Assembly (NCBI RefSeq): GCF_963169125.1
Contig: NC_084802.1
Coordinates: forward strand, 26,851,107 to 26,915,106
Origin: Humulus lupulus
Lineage: Eukaryota; Streptophyta; Magnoliopsida; Rosales; Cannabaceae
Reading direction: 5' to 3'
Length of the DNA: 64,000 nt
Shown: in pieces, positions 12,341 through 21,831 of the stretch
Layout: every line of letters starts with the position of its first letter
Numbering within the stretch: the first letter of the stretch is position 1
Made by a program: the position numbers and the translations under genes
The notes under the pieces: generated by a model
What the model was told of the DNA's origin: nothing
The model's input: the letters and a program-made list of their open reading frames with translations, nothing else
Databases searched by the model: none

Positions 12341-13229
12341 AAGGCAACAAGGATAATCTCAAACAAGCAATTTTCTGATGTGGAAGATCAGTTAAAACCG
12401 CAACCACAGAGCATACTTAGAATTTTTAGAGATTTCACAACAATATAATTCTTATGGTTTACTTGTCCCCAGGCCTATTTGATTCCACTTACTCGCGCAC
12501 TACTAACAACTCCCCGAGGTTAATTAGTAGAGGCGGATTGGGAATTTTGTTCAAATTTCCTTTAAGCAAAAATTGCTTATGGTGAAAGGACAAGATTTAA
12601 GTTTTTTTTTTTTTTTTTCAAGTATTTTTCACAATATTACACTAAAATATTATAGAAGACAAAGAAAAATAAGGCAAAAATTAAATAAGACTAAAATTTA
12701 AGCAAGAGTAGGGAGGCATAGCATGCCATCAACCATAACAAAATTAAGGTAAAAATTAGGAGGCACAAGTGCCATCAACTTAAAAATAAGATAGAGGGCT
12801 AGGAGGCAAAATTGCCATCAACTAGTAATTTGCGGAAATTAAATAAAATAAAAATTACAACAATATAAATAAAGAAAATTACAACAAATGTTAGGAGGCA
12901 CAAGTGCCGTCAACTAACAAAGATATAAAAGAAATAAAATTACAACAAAATTATAACAAAATTAGGAGGCACAAGTGTCATCGACTATAAAATTTAAAAT
13001 GATAGATAGGAGGCACAAATGCCGTCACTAAAAAAAAAAGACAATAAATATAAATATATAAGTATATTTTTTATGGGTGGTTGAACCGTCCCAAATTTTC
13101 TTTTTATCCTTTTCTTTTTTAAACTTTTTATAGATATACATATATATATATTTTAAGTGCAAAAATTAAAATAACTAGTAGAAGAATTTACTAACCTTGA
13201 GATAATTTTCGTTTCTTTTCTCTTGCAAC
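12341..13229 (-). other. Athila 5' leader with repeated GGCAC-GTGCC hairpins
   Basis: A/T-rich leader between the primer site and gag. From 12711 to 13029 it contains six copies of a unit resembling aggaggcacaagtgccatcaac, in which GGCAC and GTGCC can pair. Copies start near 12711, 12758, 12801, 12894, 12964 and 13009, with irregular spacing of about 40-95 bases. No coding potential was seen. On the element RNA these would be serial small stem-loops, placed where retroelement packaging and dimerisation signals usually lie; that role is inference. Confidence 0.7.
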
Positions 13230-13247
13230 TCCCCGGCAACGGCGCCA
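13230..13247 (-). other. Athila primer binding site (tRNA-Asp)
   Basis: Plus-strand TCCCCGGCAACGGCGCCA equals the 3' end of plant tRNA-Asp including CCA, so the element's plus RNA carries its complement. It lies six bases from the 5' LTR. Athila elements are known to use tRNA-Asp. Confidence 0.93.
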
Positions 13248-13253
13248 AAAACT

Positions 13254-15144
13254 TGATAGACCCAAAACGGGTATGTTTAAAAATTTATACTCGCAAGCGC
13301 ACGAATCGTATTTATAGAATAGTTTTCGTGTAAGCATGAGATCGAACCCAAGGGAGTTGTCTAAAATAAAAAAGAAAACTATTTTAAGTCAAAAGTAATA
13401 AATTCTAACCTAGTTCCAAAAATTGATGAGTTTTAATATTATGAACATGAAATAAAAGATTGAAAAATAAAGCTATTTAAGAGAATGAAAATAAACCAAT
13501 AATGATTTGACAATAAGTGTTAAAAGAAAAGATTATTAAGATATTAGAATCCACAAAATGTAAGTTTAATAATATTTATTAGTATATTGATTCCCAAGTT
13601 TTAGTGATAGTTGAAATAATTTAAACTATCATTTTCCAAAAATATTTATAATTTTAAGCACAATTTTCTTATAAAAAGATAGGATTTTTCTTCACTTTTC
13701 AAAATTATAATTTCAAAGCATTTAGTGTAAATCAATCTAATGAAATAACAAATAAATCAATGAACATTATTTATAAGGCAAAACATAATATTTTTGTTCT
13801 AAGCATGGATGTGTACAATTTAATGACACATCTTACACAAAGAATATTAGGTTTATGCACTAATGAAGAACAAAGTGTAAATATGTTCTAACAATCTAAA
13901 ATACAAGATATTTAAGATGAAAGAAATATATGTAGAAGAAAAATCCATAAACTTTGTTGTATTACAAGGGAAATCAACATACAACATAAATATTACCTAG
14001 TTACAAGTTGCTTCATCATTATCTTAATAATCTTATGAAAAAGATTAGAAGCACATAACTAGAGTAGAAATTACAAAATAAAACACATACATACTTGCAA
14101 AATGCTCTTGAAAAACCCAAATGGAAGAGACAATGGTAGAGAGAAAATGAGAGAAAAAGATGGTAACCAAAACATTAAGCACCCTAAAATGGTCTTCAAA
14201 GCCAAAATGAGATTATTAAAATAATCAATTTAAATTAAGTAAATTGATTAAATTAATAATAATATGGTAAATAGGGGTAAATTATAGGAGTGATGATGAT
14301 TTTGGGTGAAAAATGTGTAGAAAAGTGGGTAAAAATGTGGCATTTTTGTCATAGGGGACAAAATAAAAAATGGTGGGCTCAAGAGGTGGCTGAAGGTGTT
14401 GGTGGCAGGTGAATTCGGCTGGCTTTGGGGCTGGGCCGAATGGGCTGAAGTGGTGCAAGGCAGCTTGGTGAATGAAATGGGCCTTGAAGGAAATGGGCCT
14501 CATGCATGCATGGGGAGGAAGGCCCACGTTTGGGCTTGGAAGAGCTTGTCACGTGGAGATGCTGAAGAAGTTGGAATGATGCTAAGTGATGGGCATATAT
14601 GTGATTGGCATATGTGAATTGGCATATGTGAGGGAAATGCTTCAGCCACGTTGGGGAGAAGGAAGCTCATGTGAGATGCTTGGTGAAGCTTGGCATTGGG
14701 CCTTGTGCTTATGGGCCCAAATTGCTTGGGAAAATACCAATTTCCTTTGCTATTCTTCACAAAAATGCCATCTTTTTTCATCATTTTCATTGCTTTTCAA
14801 GAGCCTAAATTCCCTACAAAATAAATATAAAATAAATCATAATACAATATTTTCAATTATAAAATAAATCAATTTAATTTTTTGAAAATATTAATTATAA
14901 CTTAATTATATTTAACACTTAAGCTCAATAATATAACATTTTTTTTACCACAAATTAAACTACAATAATTTAAATAATTAAACTACAATATATACAACAA
15001 AATAACTATAAAAACACACAAAAATATAAAAAATCAAAATAAACCTAATAAATTCAAAATTACTTAAAAACTTAATAAATCAATTAAAAACTCAAGAATT
15101 AAGCAACAATTAGCACATAAAAAGTGGTAAAATAACTCTATTTT
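13254..15144 (-). repeat. Athila 5' LTR, outer end truncated
   Basis: It starts TGATAGACCC and matches 4309-6224 nearly base for base. It stops at ...aactctATTTT, lacking the final gtagagttatca. The join is to a repeated piece of Tat-A rather than to a target duplication. Confidence 0.92.
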
Positions 15145-15364
15145 CTGAACTACGTGGGGTTGGCCCCTTTTCAGCTCCCCCCCAACTCCTACCGTCTGCT
15201 GGCAGGGTTGAGGTACTTGTTCAAGAAGCAGGAGTGGGAGGTCCCTACTCCTGCTGATATTTTATATTTCTTTTGCCTCAAAGTCAGCCCGGATCAGCGG
15301 GGGCGAGGTGACGGGTTTTACTATTTAACCCGTTTTCCTAATACGGTGGCGATCATTGAGCTGC
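15145..15364 (+). repeat. 220-bp direct duplication of host sequence flanking Athila
   Basis: It repeats 4089-4308 (antisense-gene exon 1) without indels and with four substitutions by my count (about 1.8%). The copy at 4089-4308 ends exactly at the Athila left end; this one runs on into intact exon sequence (ccaagccatcc). ATTTT is shared by the truncated LTR end and by the host bases 4084-4088 just before the repeated segment. Confidence 0.9.
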
Positions 15365-17387
15365 CAAGCCATCCAAATGACTTCAAGGACCAATTCTTCA
15401 TGTCAACTGGGTTCCGGAATTGTGAGCACCACTACTTCAATCGTCCTCGTAAGTGAACCCTGACCCTAGCTCGCCTTTTAAGTGTTGTTTAATTTTAGCT
15501 CCTCCCGTATTCCATTCTGATTTCAACCAAATCTTGCAGCCATCTACGCGAGGACCGAGAAGTCTGCGACCCTCGGGGGTCAATATGAAACACTGGCGGG
15601 CTTGCCCCCCAGTGAAAAAGACTACCGCGTGCTCGTGACGGACGAGACGATGGTGTTCTACAAACTGATTTTTCCAAATCAGACTCTGAACCTGAAGAGG
15701 CTTCGGGGGCCGCCCCCAGCTCGCGCAAACAGACCTATCACCATGGAGGAGGTCGCGGAAGAGGAGGACGAGGAGGACGAAACAGCTGAAGTTCCGCTCG
15801 TGAAGAATAGGAAGAGGAACTTGGAGGTCGCCCAAGGGATGGACGAAGAGAGGATCCAATCCGGAGCAGCCGCGGGTCCTTCCGGCCAAGGTAACCCTTT
15901 CTTGCTTAGGAATATAGATAGGGCCACTGCGGACCCCCGGCTGGTTAGGTTCAATCCTAGGCAGATCGTCCATCGCCACCAAAGGAACCCGGACCTGAAC
16001 ACACTCCTGCTCCATTGTGTTGACCGGCTCGTGCTGGATCACCAGGATAGTCGGCCTAGGGGTACCATAGTAGTAGATAACACCCTAGCTTTTAGGTCGA
16101 TCATTTTTTAGGAGTATGGGACCAATTTACGCACATGGCCATCACTCCAGAGAGGCATCTATGCTCCGGGGCTTAGGCAGTATGTAGAAGAGTCTAGTCC
16201 CGATTCAGAACCGGGCCCCGAACTTGCGCCTATTCGGGAAATAATCGTCTTAGGTTCTTCCAGTTCGGGGGGTAGGGCTCCTCTAGTATTCGTATAATTT
16301 TTTGCCTTTAACCTTTTGCTTTTATTTCTGCCTGATTGCTAACTTGTAATAACTATGTTTTCTGTTTTCGCAGAAGTTATGTCTCAGCCCGAGGATAATC
16401 TGCGGGACATAGACTTCGGGGGGAGTCCCCCGGCAGGGCCAAGATTGAAAAGGCTCCGAGGGTCCAAGAGCACGGCTGGGGGCTCCACCAAATCCCCGGC
16501 GAAGGAGAAGGAAAAAACCCCACCATCACAGGTCGGGGGGGCAACTCTTCTTCCTGGCGGAGCAGGACACATGCCCCCGCCGACCCAGCGATCTCCCTTA
16601 GCCGCCCAGGACGTGGGAATGGAGGTCGTACCCCAGGCTGCAGTGGCCCCCGATGTACGCATCACGGTTGACGCCCCAGATCTGGAGAAGATCCCAGAAG
16701 CCTTCCGGGGGACGGTGTATGAGTCGACGAGCTACGCCGTCAAACACTTCTACAAGTTCAAAGAGAAGGAGCTTCGGGCTATTGAGACACTGAGCCCGGT
16801 CCACGTAATAGAGTCATCGATGGACATGGCCCTAACGGTAAGCTGCCCCATTCTTTTAAGGCTTTATCCCTCACACACATCGCCTTATTTTTCCACTTAG
16901 CCGATTTTTCTCCCGTTTCTCACAGGGCATCGCTGCCGTACATCGAGGCATCGCCAGGACCAGAGCTCAGCTCGAGGAGATGAAGGCTGGTCGCCAGACC
17001 GCCCTCCAGGAGGCTCACGTGGCGAAGGATGCGCTGGCGACCTTCAGGGCCGAGTTAGAGAGGACCCGCTCGAAGGTCAAAGAGCTTGAGACATCCCTGG
17101 CCACCTCGCGAACTGACCTCGAGGCAGCGAAGACCGAGGCCCAGGCCGCCCTTGAAGCTGAACGGGCCACCTCGGAACGGTCCATGCAGGAACTGTTCTA
17201 TCGTTGCTGGGCCCACAATCCGGAGGCTTACTTCTCCTTCATGCCGTCGGGTATCTGGGCGCGCTTGTTAGTGAAGTTCCAGGCCCGCTTTGACAAAGAG
17301 GTGTCGCCTTCGGAGACTGGGGAAGCCTCTGGTGCGGCGGAGCAGGATGAGACTGCGACCTCCAAGGGGCCGACCGACGGGGCTTAG

Positions 17388-17543
17388 AGCGTTTCTTTTT
17401 TTTTTCTTTCTTTTTATTTTGAAGTATTTCATGTAATCTTTAGCACGAGGTATTCTTTCCTCGAGACAATTTGCCTTGCAATTTTAACTTGGGTATTTCT
17501 TCATGCTTTCGGCTATAATATACATATTTTGTTGTTTAATAAA
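17388..17543 (+). other. 3' flank of the antisense gene
   Basis: T-rich sequence after the antisense stop (tttcttttttttttc) with the phrase 'agcacgaggtattctttcctcgagacaattt'. A very similar phrase follows the antisense stop of Tat-B (about 36400-36430), so a shared 3'UTR is likely. No gene. Confidence 0.55.
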
Positions 17544-17930
17544 CTTAGTTCATGTTAACCGTTATTTATATCCAGGGCCCTTTAAGAAGAACCACGATCA
17601 ATAAATTTAAGTTAACTTCTAAGTTTTATGACCCGGTTAAAACCAGGAGCTTATTTTGAAATCTTAGTTCGTGTTAACTTTTTATCCATATCTCGTGCTC
17701 TTTAAGAAGAACCACGATCAATAATTTTAAGTTAACTTCTAAGTTTTATGACTCGGTTAAAACCAGGAGCTTATTTTGAAAACTTAGTTCGTGTTAACTT
17801 TTTATCCATATCTCGTGCTCTTTAAGAAGAACCACGATCAATAATTTTAAGTTAACTTCTAAGTTTTATGACCCGGTTAAAACCAGGATAGGACTTAGTT
17901 CGCGTTAACCCTTATACATTGATAAGAATC
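17544..17930. repeat. Tandem array of ~119-bp units between antisense gene and pol (Tat-A)
   Basis: Unit starts (cttagttc..gttaac) are at 17544, 17663 and 17783, with a partial unit at 17895; periods are 119, 120 and 112. Each unit contains ttaagaagaaccacgatcaa and ends 'ggttaaaaccagg'. Tat-B has a related but diverged array in the same place (36637-37215). Variable tandem repeats near the 3' end of Tat elements are known and have been linked to satellite birth. Confidence 0.9.
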
Positions 17931-18092
17931 AACACCTAAGTCGTTAAGGAGAGCTGGTTATATCCAGGTACCATATGCCCCCCAAGTAACTGGGAAAGGG
18001 TCTTTCGGTTACTTTAAGATTGCACTTGCAAAAAAGAAAAACTTGATTCTTATTTATACATAAAAAGTGGCCTTCCAGACCTTACAAGTGGA

Positions 18093-21000
18093 TCATTGAT
18101 AATATTTCTTCAAATGGATGGCGTTCCAAGTCCGTGGGACTGCCCCTCCATCAAGTCGAGCTAACTTATAAGTTCCTTCCTTGATGACTTCAATGACCTG
18201 GTATGGTCCTTCCTAGTTCGGTCCTAAGACTCCATCCTTGGGATCTTTTCCGGCCAGGAAGACTCTTCTTAGGACCAAGTCGCCAACGCTAAAGGTTCGT
18301 TTTTTGACTTTAACGTTGAAGTAGCGAGCGATCTTTTGCTGGTAATGGGCGAGCTAGAGTTGCGAATCCTCTCGCCTTTCATCGATAAGGTCCAGGGAAT
18401 GGCATAGGAGCTCGTGGTTTCTATCCTGGTCGTAAGACTGGACCCTATGCGACAGAACTTTAATTTCCACGGGGAGGACTGCTTCACTCCCAAAGGTTAG
18501 GGAGAAAGGAGTGTGACCCGTAGGAGTTCGATGTGAGGTCCGGTATGCCCAAAGGACCTGGGGGAGCTGTTCTGGCCAGATCCCCTTTGCCTCATCTAGC
18601 CTCTTCTTGAGGCTCGCCTTTAGAGTTTTGTTGACAGCCTCGACCTGGCCGTTTGCCTGAGGATAGGCCACAGAGGAGAAGCTTTTCACAATCCCGTGCC
18701 TTTCACAAAACTCAGTGAATAGGTCGCTGTCGAACTGAGTGCCGTTGTCGGAGACAATCTTCTTTGGCAGGCCGAACCGACAGATGATGCTTTTAACCAC
18801 AAAGTCGAGTACCTTCTTCGATGTTATTGTTGCCAACGGCTCTGCCTCGACCCACTTAGTAAAATAGTCGATGGCTACCACAGCGTAGCGGACCCCGCCC
18901 TTTCCGGTAGGCAGGGCGCCTACTAAATCTATCCCCCAAACGACGAATGGCCAAGGGGCTGAGATCATTTTCAGTTCGACTGGAGGAGCTCGGGCAACCG
19001 CAGCGAAGCGCTGGCACTTGTCGCACTTTTTCACATATGAAATCGAGTCTTTGGACAGAGTTGGCCAGAAATAACCTTGCCTGAGAACCTTCAAGGCCAG
19101 GCTTTGCCCCCCAGCATGATCTCCGCAGAATCCTTCGTGAATGTATTGCAAGATGGCTTGTGCCTCATCTGGATGAACGCACCAGAGGAGAGGTAGGGAA
19201 TGCCCACGTCGGTACAACACACCATCGACCAGCGTGTACCTCGGAGCTTGATACAAGACTCGCCGTGCGTCGCTACGCTCTTCAGGCAGCTTACCTTCGA
19301 CGAGATACTCAAGAATGGGGGTCATCCAGGTCGGCCTGGCATCAATCATCTCGACCTCTGCTCGATCTCCCTCTATACTTGGTTCTTTTAAGAATTCTAT
19401 TGGCACTAACCCCAGGGTTTCTGTCTCTCCCGAGGTGGCGAGTTTTGCGAGAGCATCTGCGTTGGCGTTCTGTTCCCGAGGTATCTGTTCAATCGATCCT
19501 CGCTCAAATTTGGACAGCTCAGTTTTTACCTTCGCCAAATAGGCGGCCATCTTGGGTCCCCGCGCCTGATATTCGCCCAGAACCTGGTTTACCACGAGCT
19601 AGGAGTCACTGAAGCATTGGACGGAGGTCGCCTTTAACTCCTGAGCTACCCTTAGCCCGGCTAACAAGGCTTCCTACTCTGCCTCATTGTTGGGCGCCTT
19701 GAACCCGAACCTTAGCGCCGAGTGGAACCTATGTCCCTCGGGGGATATTAGGATGATTCCAGCCCCGGAGCCGCTCTCGTTAGATGAACCATCAACGAAG
19801 ATCTTCCACGGCGAATGCGGCGAGGCGACTTGACGTAGGCCTTCTGATGGATCCTCCTGGAATCCCGTGCACTCCGCCACGAAGTCAGCCAACGCCTAAC
19901 TTTTTATGGCAGTTCGTGGAGTATAGAAAATCTCGAACTGGCTGAGCTCAACTGCCCACTTTAACAAATGTCCCGATGCTTCAGGCTTTTGCAAAACCTG
20001 CCTTAGAGGTTGATCGGTCATGACATGTACCGAGTGGGTCTGGAAATACGGTCTGAGCTTTCGCGAGGCTGTGATTAGGCAAAACGCCAATTTTTCCATC
20101 AGTGGGTACCGTGACTCTGCTCCGAGGAGTCTCTTGCTGATGTAGTAGACTGGCTTTTGAACTTGGTCCTCTTCTCGTACTAGCACGGCGCTAGCTGCAT
20201 CCTCTGTGATGGCCATGTAGAGGAAAAGAGGTTCTCCTGCCCTGGGCTTGGACAGCACGGGCGGTTCAGCTAGATGCGCCTTCAGATCGAGGAATGCGCT
20301 TTCGCACTCTACTGTCCACTCAAATTTCTTATTTCCCCGGAGCAGGTTGTAAAAGGGCAAACACTTGTCGGTCGATTTGGAAATGAACCGGTTGAGTGCT
20401 GCCACTCTTCCTGTGAGGCCTTGGACGTCTTTCCGCGACCTGGGGGAAGGAAGCTCGATCAGCGACCTGATTTTGTCGGGGTTTGCCTCGATTCCTCGGG
20501 TATTGACTATGAACCCCAGGAATTTCCCTGATGCGACACCGAACGTGCATTTCTGAGGATTAAGCCTCATGTCGTATTCCCGTAATATTTTAAAACATTC
20601 TTCCAGGTCGAAAACATGGTTGTCGGCAGTCTTTGATTTGACGAGCATGTCATCAACATACACCTCCATGTTCTTTCCGATCTGGTCCGCGAACATTCTG
20701 TTTACTAGCCTCTGATAGGTAGTCCAACATTCTTCAGACCAAATGGCATGACCTTATAGCAATAGACATTCGTTGGGGTCATGAAGCTGGTATGCTCCTG
20801 GTCCGCCGGGTTCATCGCGATCTGATTGTAGCCTGAGTACGCATCCATGAAGGTCATGAGCTCGTGCCCCACCGTAGCATCCAACAGCTGATCGATCCTA
20901 GGCAATGGAAAGCAATCCTTGGGGCAGGCCTTATTCAGGTCGGAGAAATCAATGCAAGTCCGCCATTTCCCGTTGGGCTTTGGAACTAGCACGGGGTTGG

Positions 21001-21816
21001 CGACCCAAATTGGAAATTTGGCTTCGCGGATAAAGCCACACTTTTTTAGCCGGGCCACCTCTTCTTCTAGGGCCTCGGCTCGGGTTGTTTCTAAACGCCT
21101 CTGCTTTTGAGACTTGGCAGGAATGCTTTTATCCAGATGGAGCGTATGCATGATGACACTCGGACTAATCCCCACCATGTCCTCGTGGGACCATGCGAAT
21201 ACGTCCAAGCTATTCTTCAGAAACGCAATCAGCTCCGCCTTTCTCTTGTCGCAAAGGTTCTTCCCAAGCTTAACCGTCCGTGATGGATTTTGTTAATCAA
21301 TGTTCACCTCCTCGAGCTCCTCAATAGCCTGGAGCTCGAATCTGTCCTCGCTACTCGGGGGTCAATGTCCTCGCTCAAGGCGATCTTTTCCTCTTCGGTC
21401 TTCTGAGGTTTTTCAATCTCAGGAGCCGCCAAGGGTCCCTGAGATTCCTCCTCGCCCTGAATGGCCATTGCCAGCTGCCCGGGTTTAGACTTTCCCTTCA
21501 TGTAAATGCTGTAGCATTCCCTGGCAGCGAGCTGATCGCCCTTGATGGTACAGATTCCTGTTGAAGTAGGGAACTTCATGGCGAGGTGTCGAACGGAAGT
21601 GATGGCCTCGAAAGCTATGAGCGCAGGTCGGCCCAAAATGGCGTTGTAGGCAGCGGAGCAGTCAATGACCACGAACTCAAGTAGCTTGGAGACTGTCCGA
21701 GACTCTTCTCCTAGGGTGATCACCAGCTCGATCGTCCCTATCGTTGCCGATCCTTCTCCCGAAAAACCATATAGCATCATGGATGTCGCCTTTAGCTCTG
21801 CGACGGTTAGACCCAT
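18093..21816 (-). pseudogene. Tat-A pol: protease end, RT, RNase H, archaeal-type RNase H, integrase
   Basis: Order on the minus strand: end of protease (LGRPALIAFEAITSV); RT (VPKPNGKWRTCIDFSDLNKA, then catalytic YVDDMLVKS); RNase H; a second, archaeal-type RNase H (KIFVDGSSNESGSGAGIIL, NNEAE, ADALAKLA); integrase zinc finger (HEGFCGDHAGG, CDKCQRF); DDE core (WGIDLVGALP, SDNGTQFDSD, NGQVEAVNK); and a C-terminal end reading WNAIHLKKYYQ at 18093. Breaks: frameshifts near 21250 and 20700 (one base lost in the NAGATYQR region), and stops at 19896, 19674, 19599, 18354 and about 18222. Several are CAG-to-TAG compared with Tat-B. The dual RNase H marks the Tat lineage. Confidence 0.9.
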
Positions 21817-21831
21817 CTTTTCTAATGTGGA

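Larger units (their letters stand above)
4309..15144 (-). mobile_element. Athila-lineage Ty3/gypsy element nested in Tat-A
   Basis: The LTRs are 4309-6224 (1916 bp, complete) and 13254-15144 (1891 bp, lacking its last dozen bases). The primer site matches the 3' end of tRNA-Asp, the usual Athila primer, and the polypurine tract matches the Athila type. Gag and pol form one long minus-strand reading frame broken only by two stops and one frameshift. There is no env-like ORF between pol and the 3' LTR. The LTRs differ by only about 17 substitutions plus one 13-bp deletion (around 5265 versus 14202), so this is the youngest full element here. The insertion point is inside exon 1 of the antisense gene. 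The right junction is abnormal (see 15145-15364). Confidence 0.93.
3720..17387 (+). pseudogene. Antisense gene of Tat-A (Transposase_28-like), spliced, split by Athila
   Basis: The predicted protein is about 776 aa. Exon 1 is 3720-4308 plus 15365-15448 (split by Athila); then 15540-16271, 16374-16837 and 16926-17387. Introns 15449-15539, 16272-16373 and 16838-16925 all have GT-AG ends, and the exon lengths sum to a multiple of three. The N-terminus is basic (MAPKKNLPQK). A Transposase_28-type core follows (QLPPNSYRLLAGLRYLF, PTPADILYFFCLK). Exon 2 has an acidic Glu-rich stretch (VAEEEDEEDE), and exon 4 a predicted coiled coil (residues ALATFRAELERTRSKVKELE and onward). It starts at ATG 3720, not an upstream ATG, because the 5'UTR intron acceptor lies just before it. 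It is broken by the Athila and by one stop at 16109-16111, where Tat-B has Glu. Its function is unknown; the domain is known mainly from plant retrotransposons. Confidence 0.8.

Noticed and set aside
15437..16042. 201-residue minus-strand frame opposite the antisense gene
   Set aside because: It is the complement of the GC-rich, Glu-rich exon 2. The plus-strand frame has the conserved protein and splice sites.
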